Positions 46,985-55,719 of a stretch of DNA of 64,000 bases are shown piece by piece. Positions within the stretch are counted from its first letter, which is position 1; each line of letters starts with the position of its first letter. The stretch is from the NCBI RefSeq assembly GCF_015230015.1, contig NZ_JAAKZC010000004.1, forward strand, positions 62,001-126,000. Direction: 5' to 3'. The notes beneath the pieces are model-generated. The model saw only the letters and a program-made list of their open reading frames with translations, searched no databases and had not been told where the DNA came from. A program made the position numbers and the translations under genes. The DNA comes from Campylobacter concisus (GTDB taxonomy: Bacteria > Campylobacterota > Campylobacteria > Campylobacterales > Campylobacteraceae).

Positions 46985-48821
46985 ATTTCTAACCATCATC
47001 CTGTTTTGCTTCACCTTTGCTTTTGCGGCTGAGAGCAACAAAACTCAAGAAGAAGACATAATAAGCATAACAAATCAAATTCAAACCCTAAACAGCCAGA
47101 TAAAAATTTTAAAAGCGCAGCAAAAAGATGCAAATAACTCAAAGGCTGATAACTCAAATTTAGCCAGCCTTAACAAAAAAAAGAGCGATCTTTTAGAAAA
47201 GATACCAAACTATATCATGCAGATCGAATTAACCCAAAACGATATCAATAAATTTAATCTGCAAAAAGAGGCACTAGAGAAAAAGGTAGCTAGACTAGAG
47301 AAGCAGTCAAACAAGGACGCCTATATCCAAAGTGCCATCGAGCTTGAGAAGATGAAGGTTGATTTTGCTTATTACTCAGCGCTTGTCAGCCTTGAAGAGA
47401 TCTTTAAAAAGGGCGCTAAGGCAAATTCTATAAAAGATGTGATAGATAATGGACTCTTAAATTTACAGACAAATTCTTATGTGAGTATAAAAGATCTAAA
47501 AGACTCACTAAATGACACTTCAGGCTCTTACGACAATGCCTTTTTTGACCTTGAGCTAAAAAAAGAGACTGAAGAAGAAATTTTAGCCTATCTTAAAAAT
47601 AACGCTGATCTTCTAAGCTCAAGCATGCTCTTATCTGAGCTAAATTTAGTCGATGCAGTTGAGTACATCAACAAAACAACAGATATAAATTCAAGTAAAT
47701 TTAACATCGGCAAGATCGTTGTTATCGTTGCGATATTTTTATTTTTCGTTTCACTAACTAGAATTTTAGCCAAGCTTACCTACTGGGTGATGTCACTCGT
47801 CGCTTCAGGCGAAGGTGTAAAAGAAGCTAAAAATCAAATCGTTGATATCGTCAAAAAACCAATCTCAGCACTTCTTATCATCTACGCACTAAACATCTGT
47901 ATAGGAGTTGGATTTTACCCTGTGCCAGTGCCACTTGTCATAGCAAATATCTTTTCTATCATCTATATAGTCGCATTTTCATGGCTTGTCTTAACTATAC
48001 TAAATGGCTACGGCATCGCTATACTCGACAAGATCGCACAAAAAAGCAAGCGTAAAGAGGTGATAAACCTAGCGTTAAAAGTTATCTACGTGATCGTGCT
48101 AATCATCACGCTTTTGCTGATCCTTCAAAAGCTTGGTTTTGATATCTCGGCTCTCATCGCCTCACTTGGTATCGGTGGTCTTGCCGTTGCTTTTGCTGCT
48201 AAAGACATCATCGCAAACTTCTTTGCCTCTGTTATGATGCTCTTTGACAACTCATTTTCACAAGGCGACTGGATAGTTTGTGGCGATATCGAGGGCACAG
48301 TCGTTGAGATAGGCTTTAGAAAAACGACTGTTAGAAGCTTTGATAATGCCCTTATCTTCGTACCAAACTCAAAGCTAGCTAGTGATCCTGTTAGAAACTG
48401 GAGTAGAAGAAAGGTCGGCAGACGCATCAAAATGCTAATAGGCATCGAGTATGGGCCAACTACAGAAGAGATCAAAAAATGTGTAAATGACATCAAAAAT
48501 ATGCTGATAAATCACCCAGGTATCGCTAAAAGTGAAGATATAGCGGTCAACAAAAGAGGTCTAAAGTATAGACAAAACATAGTCTCAGTTGATGACTACG
48601 CTGGATACAAGTCAAATTTATTTGTCGTGGTTGATGAATTTGCTGATAGCTCAATAAATATCTTAGTTTATTGCTTTGCAAAAACTATCGTTTGGGGAGA
48701 TTTTCTAGACGTAAAACAAGATGTAATGTTAAAAATTATGGATATTTTAAAGCAAAATGGTCTAAATTTTGCATTCCCAAGCCAAAGCTTGTATATTGAA
48801 AATACAAAAGACAAAATTTAA
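46977..48821 (+). CDS. MscS-family mechanosensitive channel with periplasmic coiled coil
   Basis: 614 residues. Sec signal (MRKFLTIILFCFTFAFAA), a periplasmic coiled-coil region (about 20-200), several helices, then the MscS pore and beta domain (GGLAVAFAAKDIIANFFAS, DNSFSQGDWIVCGDIEGTV, VRSFDNALIFVPNSKLA) and a cytoplasmic C-terminal domain. Releases solutes on hypo-osmotic shock in relatives. Coupled to canB by overlap. Confidence 0.94.
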   Translation: MRKFLTIILFCFTFAFAAESNKTQEEDIISITNQIQTLNSQIKILKAQQKDANNSKADNSNLASLNKKKSDLLEKIPNYIMQIELTQNDINKFNLQKEALEKKVARLEKQSNKDAYIQSAIELEKMKVDFAYYSALVSLEEIFKKGAKANSIKDVIDNGLLNLQTNSYVSIKDLKDSLNDTSGSYDNAFFDLELKKETEEEILAYLKNNADLLSSSMLLSELNLVDAVEYINKTTDINSSKFNIGKIVVIVAIFLFFVSLTRILAKLTYWVMSLVASGEGVKEAKNQIVDIVKKPISALLIIYALNICIGVGFYPVPVPLVIANIFSIIYIVAFSWLVLTILNGYGIAILDKIAQKSKRKEVINLALKVIYVIVLIITLLLILQKLGFDISALIASLGIGGLAVAFAAKDIIANFFASVMMLFDNSFSQGDWIVCGDIEGTVVEIGFRKTTVRSFDNALIFVPNSKLASDPVRNWSRRKVGRRIKMLIGIEYGPTTEEIKKCVNDIKNMLINHPGIAKSEDIAVNKRGLKYRQNIVSVDDYAGYKSNLFVVVDEFADSSINILVYCFAKTIVWGDFLDVKQDVMLKIMDILKQNGLNFAFPSQSLYIENTKDKI

Positions 48822-48830
48822 GGAGAGAAA

Positions 48831-48989
48831 ATGAGTGATGATTTTGACTACGAAGAGGTAGAAGAAGACTACTCTGAATTTAACGATGAGGATGAGGATA
48901 GTAGCGATAGCTATGACTATAACTACGACGAAAATGACTACAACTATGAAGATAGCGATGAGGATGAGGATAGTTACGACTCGTATTAA
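48831..48989 (+). CDS. 52-residue highly acidic protein
   Basis: Read directly from the plus strand: ATG preceded by AGGAGA with ideal spacing, 9 bp after the MscS stop, TAA at 48987. The product has 16 Asp and 11 Glu among 52 residues, nine Tyr, and no Lys, Arg or His. It has Asp/Glu-Tyr-Asn repeats such as DSYDYNYDENDYNYEDSDED. No homologue recognised. The strong RBS and clean ORF argue that it is real; it could be a metal or basic-partner binder, which is speculation. Confidence 0.75.
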   Translation: MSDDFDYEEVEEDYSEFNDEDEDSSDSYDYNYDENDYNYEDSDEDEDSYDSY

Positions 48990-49034
48990 AATGGTCTAAT
49001 TAAATTTAATGGATGAAATTAACGGGGAGAATGC

Positions 49035-50129
49035 TTGGTACAGGAATTTATAGAGCAAGATAGCTATAAGGCTATCGATGACATTTACAAAACGATATTA
49101 AACGTAGCGATAGTAAGTAACGCCTTTGTCTTGATCGTGCTGTGTAGTTTTTACTTTGACTTAACGATCATTTTTATCTGTTTTTTATTTCTTTCTATTA
49201 GCACAGCTTTAAGGATTAGATTTAATATCAAATACAGGTTTTTAATCTCTGCCATCTTCCAACTAAATGTCGTCACCGCAGTTATCACTGGCGTTGTTGG
49301 CATGGGTTGGAGCTCTAATATATGGATAACACTCCTTGGCGTTATCTTTATAAACTACTTTTTGGCTTTTAATCAAAGGCTTCTTACCTACTCTGTCTGC
49401 CTTCTTGAGCTATTTGTCCTTTTGTGGCTATATCTTACATATAAGGATAAAGTAGTTGAGATAGGCTCCATGGTACAAATAGGCTCAACCTGTATAAGCG
49501 TTTTCTTTACTTTTTACTTGGTCTTTAGACTTTCGTTTTTCTCTGATGCGATCACATCTAGTGGCTACAAACAGATCAGTGAAGAGAAAGAGGAGATAGA
49601 GAGAATTTCTAAGTATGACTTTTTAACTGGTCTTTTAAATAGACGCTCTATTGAGAGAACACTTAGATATGAGCTAAAAGAGCTTAGAGAGAAAAGCAGT
49701 GATGCAAATTTAGTCGTTATGCTAGGCGATATAGATAACTTCAAAAAGATAAATGACACCTACGGACACGACTGGGGCGATAAGGTCTTAAAAGAGATCG
49801 CAAGGGCTTTGCAAGATACTTTTAGAGAAAATGACCACATCTGTAGGTGGGGTGGAGAGGAATTTCTAGTTATCTTGCCTGAAGTTAAAACTGAAGATGT
49901 AAAAAAAGTAGAAACCAGACTTGGCACAAGGATAGCACAGGTAAAGTTGCCTGATAAGAGCTCGGTAACCATGACCTTTGGTCTGGTTCTTTGTGCAAAT
50001 GGCGTTATAACTGATATCGACACAGTCATAAACAAAACTGATAAAAAGCTATATGAGGGTAAGAAAAATGGCAAAGACCGCATCGAGTATGAGATCATGA
50101 AGGCAAATAAGGACAAAGACAATGCCTAA
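49035..50129 (+). CDS. Membrane-bound diguanylate cyclase (GGDEF)
   Basis: 364 residues. Six or so N-terminal helices act as sensor/anchor, then the GGDEF domain with active site RWGGEEFLVILP and an intact RxxD inhibitory site (REND) five residues upstream. DGLLNR-type start FLTGLLNRRS and GDIDNFKKINDTYGHDWGD are present. Start is TTG, placed well after GGGGAGA; an overlapping ATG frame at 49031 stops after 10 codons. Makes c-di-GMP. Overlaps the next paralogue by 8 bp. Confidence 0.93.
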   Translation: MVQEFIEQDSYKAIDDIYKTILNVAIVSNAFVLIVLCSFYFDLTIIFICFLFLSISTALRIRFNIKYRFLISAIFQLNVVTAVITGVVGMGWSSNIWITLLGVIFINYFLAFNQRLLTYSVCLLELFVLLWLYLTYKDKVVEIGSMVQIGSTCISVFFTFYLVFRLSFFSDAITSSGYKQISEEKEEIERISKYDFLTGLLNRRSIERTLRYELKELREKSSDANLVVMLGDIDNFKKINDTYGHDWGDKVLKEIARALQDTFRENDHICRWGGEEFLVILPEVKTEDVKKVETRLGTRIAQVKLPDKSSVTMTFGLVLCANGVITDIDTVINKTDKKLYEGKKNGKDRIEYEIMKANKDKDNA

Positions 50130-51171
50130 AATTTCACTTTATATCTCACAAAAGATCATCGTCTTTTCGCTCCTAGCTGTACATACTTTTTACCTAGTTA
50201 TGTTTTGTCTCATGGGCGAAGAAATTTTGGCTGTGGCAAATATCCTATCTGTTAGCATATATCTTTTTGCACTAAAGATACTCTTTGATAGCGAAGAGAA
50301 CAACAAGATCGTGATGTTTATCTTGCAAGTAGAAATTTTACTTCATGCCTCACTTTGCGTCTTTATCCTTGGACTGGGCTGGGGTTTTGAAATTTTATTT
50401 CTAACATCAACAATTAGCCTCTTTTTCTTATCAGTTAGTTTTAAAATGTTAAGCAGACTTATCTCTTTGCTAGATATCGCGGCATTTTTGCTTTTTTATC
50501 TAGTGATAGATCTACCAGTAAAAGATGATACCTTATATAAAGAGATATTTTTTGTATTTAACCTAACTGCATCTTGCGTGTTTGCCGTCCTAACATCATT
50601 TTTGCTAGAGAGCTCAAATTTATTTATATTCTTAGGCATCTTAGAAGAGAAAGAGTCTGCTAAGGCTGTCTTTAACCACGACCCACTAACTGGGCTTTTA
50701 AACCGAGCCTCTATGCAACAAATTTTTAGACAAAAGAATTTATTTGACGGCAATGACTTTGCTATCGTGATGTGCGACATCGATAACTTTAAAAAGATAA
50801 ACGACACCTACGGACACGGCGCAGGAGATGAAGTGTTAAAGAGCCTTTCTAAAATTTTCAAAAACGCTTTTAGAAATGAAGATAGGGTTGCGAGATTTGG
50901 TGGTGAGGAGTTTTTGGCTGTTATCTTTGATGTTAAAAAGGCAAAAGCAGTTAGCATCTTGGAGCGTATCAGAGAGACGCTTAATCAAAATGTCGTTGAA
51001 TTTGAAAACCATAGGATCATAGCGACGATGACCTTTGGTGTAGTGGCTCACAGCGGCAACACTGAGGTAAATATCGAGCGCATGATAAAGCAAGCTGACG
51101 AGCTACTTTACGTTGGTAAGCGAAATGGTAAAAATATCGTTATGAGTGCGGATTACGATCCAAAAGGATAA
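50122..51171 (+). CDS. Second membrane-bound diguanylate cyclase (GGDEF)
   Basis: 349 residues, paralogue of the preceding gene. About six helices, then DPLTGLLNRASM, CDIDNFKKINDTYGHGAGDE and active site RFGGEEFLAVIF with inhibitory-site RNED. Both genes form one unit and end at a strong bidirectional terminator. Confidence 0.93.
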   Translation: MPKISLYISQKIIVFSLLAVHTFYLVMFCLMGEEILAVANILSVSIYLFALKILFDSEENNKIVMFILQVEILLHASLCVFILGLGWGFEILFLTSTISLFFLSVSFKMLSRLISLLDIAAFLLFYLVIDLPVKDDTLYKEIFFVFNLTASCVFAVLTSFLLESSNLFIFLGILEEKESAKAVFNHDPLTGLLNRASMQQIFRQKNLFDGNDFAIVMCDIDNFKKINDTYGHGAGDEVLKSLSKIFKNAFRNEDRVARFGGEEFLAVIFDVKKAKAVSILERIRETLNQNVVEFENHRIIATMTFGVVAHSGNTEVNIERMIKQADELLYVGKRNGKNIVMSADYDPKG

Positions 51172-51197
51172 ATTTAGAGGCCTAAGCCTCTAAATTT
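51170..51197. terminator. Bidirectional terminator, 12 bp perfect stem
   Basis: AAATTTAGAGGC pairs with GCCTCTAAATTT, 4-base loop; lies between the convergent second GGDEF gene (stop 51171) and dctM (stop codon begins 51197). Confidence 0.8.
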
Positions 51198-52480
51198 TAA
51201 TGTCCATACATTATGTTTGGTAGCCAAAGTGAAATTTGTGGTATATAAGTAACCAAGATAAGGCCAAAGAAGAGAGTTAGCGTCCATGGCAAGCACGCCA
51301 TGATGACCTCTTTTAAGTTCATATTTGTAAGACCGCTTGCGACAAATAAATTTAGTCCAACAGGCGGAGTCACCATACCTATCTCCATATTTACAACCAA
51401 GATGATACCAAAGTGAATAGGATCAACACCAAGCTGCGTAGCTATCGGTAGCAAGAGCGGTACCATGATCATGATAACGCTTGAAGGCTCCATAAACTGA
51501 CCCATGATAAAGAGCAAGATATTTACAAATATCAAAAATCCTATCATGCCGATATTTGCATCAAGTATCATCGATGCGATCGCTTGTGGGATCTGCTCGC
51601 TAGTTAGCAAATATGCAAAAACAACGGCATTTGCGATGATAAAAAATATCATAGCTGTTGTAAGAGCTGAGTCTAGGCAGATATCCCAAAGATCTTTTAT
51701 CTTTATATCTCTATAGATAAAAAGTGAGATAAATAGCGCATAGACTGCACTTGCCGCAGCAGCTTCAGTCGGAGTGAATATGCCTCCGTAAATTCCGCCG
51801 ATGACCACAACAACGATCAAAAGCGCCCAAAATGCTTTTGAAAATTTTTGCACTCTTACTTTAAATGGTTCAGCCTTAGTCGCTTTAAATCCAAGCTTTC
51901 TTGCGCCAACGTAGGTTTGTACAAGCATCATGCCACCTAGCATAAGACCAGGTATGACACCTGCCATAAAGAGCTTTCCGATACTAACCTCCGCTGTTAC
52001 GCCATAAACTATCATAACAACTGAAGGCGGGATCAAAATACCAAGCGAACCGGCCGTAGTTATGCCGCCCACTGCGTACTCTTTTGGATAGCCAGCCTCT
52101 TTTATCGCTGCAAACATTATTGAGCCAATAGCCACAACCGTCGCAGGTGAGCTTCCAGAGACCGCTGCAAAGATAATGCAGGCAAATATCGCACTCATAG
52201 GAAGACCGCCTGGCAAGTGTCCGACCATAGACTTTGCAAAGTCGATGATACGCCTTGCTGAGCCACCTTTACTTAGTAAATTTCCAGCCAAGATAAACAT
52301 CGGGATCGCCATTAGCGAAAATTTATTGATACCATCAAAAATTAGCTGCGGGATCGTAGCGATGTCGATATCTGTAAAAAATATCATCGTCAAAACCGTA
52401 CTCGTTCCCAGCGAAACCGCCACTGGCACGCCTATCAGCATCAGCGCAAAAAGTAGGATAAATAAAAATGCTATTGTCAT
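51197..52480 (-). CDS. dctM: TRAP transporter large permease DctM
   Basis: 12-helix secondary transporter subunit (427 residues) for organic acids. Segments such as MAIPMFILAGNLLSKGG, GSSPATVVAIGSIMFAA and TPPVGLNLFVASG are diagnostic. It follows dctQ after 11 bp. Substrate (C4-dicarboxylate or another acid) is not certain. Confidence 0.95.
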   Translation of the reverse strand: MTIAFLFILLFALMLIGVPVAVSLGTSTVLTMIFFTDIDIATIPQLIFDGINKFSLMAIPMFILAGNLLSKGGSARRIIDFAKSMVGHLPGGLPMSAIFACIIFAAVSGSSPATVVAIGSIMFAAIKEAGYPKEYAVGGITTAGSLGILIPPSVVMIVYGVTAEVSIGKLFMAGVIPGLMLGGMMLVQTYVGARKLGFKATKAEPFKVRVQKFSKAFWALLIVVVVIGGIYGGIFTPTEAAAASAVYALFISLFIYRDIKIKDLWDICLDSALTTAMIFFIIANAVVFAYLLTSEQIPQAIASMILDANIGMIGFLIFVNILLFIMGQFMEPSSVIMIMVPLLLPIATQLGVDPIHFGIILVVNMEIGMVTPPVGLNLFVASGLTNMNLKEVIMACLPWTLTLFFGLILVTYIPQISLWLPNIMYGH

Positions 52481-52491
52481 CTTTTTTCTCC

Positions 52492-53037
52492 TTAGTCTTT
52501 GACTACGCTACCATGAGCTAGCTCGTGCGCTTCGTTGCTCACGACTTGTGCTGCAGGCGTTAGCGCTACTTTGATAGCCTTTTCAGCTGAGCGGTAGCTA
52601 GCTGTGACGAAGGCTATTGGAAGCACTAGCATAGGGACCCATTGAGGTATGCCAAGGTCTATGATCATCTGCTCGATCTCGTGCAAAATTTTAAGATAAT
52701 CAACCGAATAAACTGCGATAAATATCAAAAAGACCGTTGTTAAAATGTGCGAAAAAAGTAGGCACGCCTTCGCGAGCGCTGGTGGAAATTTCTCCACCAA
52801 GATAGTTACGCTCACGTGAATGCCCTTGTTAAAGCCATATGCTGCGGCAAAAAACGCCGACCAAATGAATAAGTAGTTTGATAGCTCGCTCGCCCACGAC
52901 CAGCTTTTATCAAAAAAGTATCTGGCCATGACGTTGGCAAAGGCTAGCAACGTACCAGATGCGAGCCCAGTTACGGCGATAGTTTTGTTTAACGAAACTA
53001 TCACAACATCAAGGACGTCAAATATTTTTTTCATCAT
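52492..53037 (-). CDS. dctQ: TRAP transporter small permease DctQ
   Basis: 181 residues with four helices and the family segments NVMARYFFDKSWSWASELSN and AAAYGFNKGIHVSVTILVE. Overlaps the dctP stop by 4 bp. Confidence 0.93.
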   Translation of the reverse strand: MMKKIFDVLDVVIVSLNKTIAVTGLASGTLLAFANVMARYFFDKSWSWASELSNYLFIWSAFFAAAYGFNKGIHVSVTILVEKFPPALAKACLLFSHILTTVFLIFIAVYSVDYLKILHEIEQMIIDLGIPQWVPMLVLPIAFVTASYRSAEKAIKVALTPAAQVVSNEAHELAHGSVVKD

Positions 53038-54026
53038 TTCGTCCCAAGAGTTTTTTCGATTAGCTCTTTGCCGATGACGTCGTAAAATTTAGGATAGATA
53101 GTCTGCATAGCCTTCTCCCACTCAGCCTTTTGAGCGTCGTCGATCTTGAAAATTTCTAGTTTTTTGCTAGCAGCGATATATTTTTCAAGTTCAGCTATGA
53201 CGTGAGCGTCCTCTTTTGCTGTCTCTTCTCTCTCGTAAGCTGTTGCTTCGCTTAGAGCTTGTTTTACATTTGCCTTTAGATCGTCTGGTAGTTTGTTCCA
53301 GAATTTATCGCTCATAACGACTAGATAGCCCAAATATCCGTGACTTGAAAGTGTAAGCGAGCCTTGAACCTCGTGAAATTTCGAGTTATAGAAATTTGAT
53401 AGTGGGTTTTCAGTAGCATCAACTACGCCTTGTTGAAGCGCAGAATAAACCTCTGAAAATGGCAATACTTGCGGGTTGCCGCCAACTACTTTGATCTGCT
53501 CTTCTAGCACTTTTGAGCTTTGGATCCTAAATTTTTGTCCTTTTGCATCTTCTGGCACAAGAACTGGCTTTTTGCTCGAGCTAAAGTGCTTAAATCCAGC
53601 ATCCCAATAATCAAGCGCCACAAAGCCCTTCTTAGTCACAAGGCCTTTTAGCTCCTCGCCGACCTCGCCATCTTGAACCTTGTGAAGATGGTCTGCATCT
53701 TTAAAGATGAAAGGCAGGTCAAATAGCTGAAACTGCGGCACGATAGGTGTAAATTTAGAAAAACTAGGAGCTGCCATTTGGACATTGCCAAGCTTTAGCG
53801 CACCAAAAACCCTATCATCATCAAGTAGCTGAGCTGATGGGAAAACTTGAACTTTTATCTTGCCCCCACTTAGCTCCTCAGCACGCTTAGCAAAAAAGTC
53901 AGCCGCCTTGCCCTTTGGCGTAGAAGCCGCAACGACGTGAGCAAATTTGATTGTATATACTTTGTCAGCACCAAATGCTAAGCCACTGATGGCACATGTA
54001 AAAAGTAAAGCTTGTAAGAATTTCAT
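53034..54026 (-). CDS. dctP: TRAP substrate-binding protein DctP
   Basis: Periplasmic solute-binding protein of 330 residues with a Sec signal (MKFLQALLFTCAISGLAFGA). The carboxylate-binding Arg lies in GQKFRIQSSKVL and another ligand region in GVVDATENPLSNFYNSKFHE. Typical DctP length. First gene of dctPQM, with its own promoter. Confidence 0.95.
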   Translation of the reverse strand: MKFLQALLFTCAISGLAFGADKVYTIKFAHVVAASTPKGKAADFFAKRAEELSGGKIKVQVFPSAQLLDDDRVFGALKLGNVQMAAPSFSKFTPIVPQFQLFDLPFIFKDADHLHKVQDGEVGEELKGLVTKKGFVALDYWDAGFKHFSSSKKPVLVPEDAKGQKFRIQSSKVLEEQIKVVGGNPQVLPFSEVYSALQQGVVDATENPLSNFYNSKFHEVQGSLTLSSHGYLGYLVVMSDKFWNKLPDDLKANVKQALSEATAYEREETAKEDAHVIAELEKYIAASKKLEIFKIDDAQKAEWEKAMQTIYPKFYDVIGKELIEKTLGTK

Positions 54027-54447
54027 CTTTTATCCTTTGTAATGGTTTTGTTAGGTGCATTATAAATTTCAAAAATGAAAATTTGGAAATTTTGTTTCGT
54101 AAATGCACAATTATTTATTTTTATATGTGTAGTTTAGTAACAAAAAGCTCTTGAAAAGTCAAATTTTATTTTATAAATTTTTATAAAATTTTCAGCGATA
54201 AGCTTTTAGGGAATATTTGTTACATTTTTACACACTAAATTTATTTTATTTTTGCTTTTATCAAATTTTAAATTTACTTATCCAAGTCTAGTGGCCGTTT
54301 TGCTCTAAATTTAAAAGCAAGCAAGAATTGCAAATTTAGCTAGCTTAAATTTAGCCTATATTTTGGGGTTAAATTTAAAAGATTTTCATTCGTTTATCTT
54401 TTGTGGCTATAATGCGAAATAACAAATTTTATCATTAAGGAATTATT
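54027..54447. promoter_or_regulatory. Divergent promoter region between dctP and sodB
   Basis: 421 bp, strongly AT-rich, no ORF. On the minus strand TATAAT (54059-54064) is a good -10 for dctP, 33 bp before its ATG; RBS AAAGGA. The sodB -10 is listed separately. No clear Fur or PerR box was seen by eye. Confidence 0.6.
54408..54413 (+). promoter_or_regulatory. Predicted -10 box of sodB
   Basis: TATAAT in the context GGCTATAATGCG, 34 bp before the ATG; RBS AAGGA follows. Confidence 0.78.
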
Positions 54448-55065
54448 ATGTTTGAACTAAGAAAACTTCCGTTTGACGCAAATGCCAATGCAGTAGTTAG
54501 TGCTAAGACCTGTGAATACCACTACGGCAAGCACCACGCAACCTATGTTGCAAATTTAAACAATCTCATAAAAGATACAAAATTTGCCAACGCATCATTT
54601 TATGAAATTCTAAAAAATAGCGAAGGCGGCCTTTACAACAACGTCGCTCAAGTTTATAACCACGACTTTTACTGGGACTGCATCGCTAAAAAAAGCGAGA
54701 TGTCAAGCGAGCTAAAAGCTGCGATCGAAGCAAATTTCGCAAACTTTAAAGAGGAGTTTTTAAAAGCAGCTACAACACTTTTTGGCTCAGGCTGGGCGTG
54801 GCTTGTATTTGATCCAAGTAGCAAAAAGCTAGAGATCGTGCAAACTAGCAACGCAAAAACTCCAGTGAGCGATGGCAAAGTGCCACTTTTAGTCGTTGAC
54901 GTTTGGGAGCACGCTTACTACATCGACAACTTCAACGCTCGTCCAAAATACCTAGAGACATTTTATGAGAATATAAACTGGGAATTTGTAAGCAAAGCTT
55001 ACGAGTGGGCGCTAAAAGAGGGTCTTGGCTCAGTTGAATTTTACACAAAAGAACTACATAAATAA
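54448..55065 (+). CDS. sodB: Superoxide dismutase (Fe type)
   Basis: Converts superoxide to O2 and H2O2 in the cytoplasm. The 205 residues carry the four metal ligands: His in YHYGKHHATY, His in VYNHDFYW, and Asp/His in VVDVWEHAYYID. Features AWLVFD and FGSGWAW fit Fe-SOD. One-gene unit with own promoter and terminator. Confidence 0.96.
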   Translation: MFELRKLPFDANANAVVSAKTCEYHYGKHHATYVANLNNLIKDTKFANASFYEILKNSEGGLYNNVAQVYNHDFYWDCIAKKSEMSSELKAAIEANFANFKEEFLKAATTLFGSGWAWLVFDPSSKKLEIVQTSNAKTPVSDGKVPLLVVDVWEHAYYIDNFNARPKYLETFYENINWEFVSKAYEWALKEGLGSVEFYTKELHK

Positions 55066-55070
55066 TATCT

Positions 55071-55086
55071 GGCGGGACTTCCCGCC
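55071..55086 (+). terminator. sodB terminator
   Basis: GGCGGG pairs with CCCGCC, 4-base loop, 5 bp after the sodB stop and followed by TTTAAATTT. Confidence 0.75.
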
Positions 55087-55719
55087 TTTAAATTTCTGCT
55101 TTTATTCAAATTTATCAGCAAAATCACTTTTTTTGAAAGATAATACAATTTTAAACGGCTCAAATTCTTGTTTTAACAAAAATGACTTCTTTTAAATTTA
55201 ACGCTAGCGCGAGATATCTCACTATTTTTTCAAATTTGAGTTGCTAAATTTGGCAATTAACTTGCACTATATTTACTGCTTTAAAAGGTGCAAAATACTT
55301 GTTTTAGTGACCGCCCTATTTTGACTGGCAACTTTTTTAAATTTTATGCGTCAAGATCAGTGCGACTACCTCGCTCTTAAATTTCTCTCTTTCAAATTTA
55401 AACTACTAAATTTATGATCCAAAACTACTTAAAACTTTAAAACAACTCCCAAGCACGACCAAGACACTCTTTTAATGCACTAGCGCATGCTGGAGAGATA
55501 TCAAAAATAGCAAAACTGGCTTTACCACCTGCCCTATTACGACCAAATAACTTCCTGCTTAAATTTAAAGCTATCAAAGAACCAACGTAGGCTATCCAAC
55601 CTTAAATTTATCAGCAAAATTTTTAAAAGTGGAGGCAATATCTGCTACTCTAAAATATCCCAAGTAGCTTTTTGCATAAAGCAAAGGCGGCTTAAATTCC
55701 AAAGCCACCCAGCCAAAAT
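55087..55719. other. Gene-free region between sodB and the aminotransferase
   Basis: About 630 bp with no ORF of note. A 17 bp direct repeat (aaatttatcagcaaaat) occurs at 55108-55124 and 55604-55620. Composition is like neighbouring DNA and short coding-like runs appear on the minus strand, so it may be a decayed gene; nothing can be named. Confidence 0.5.
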
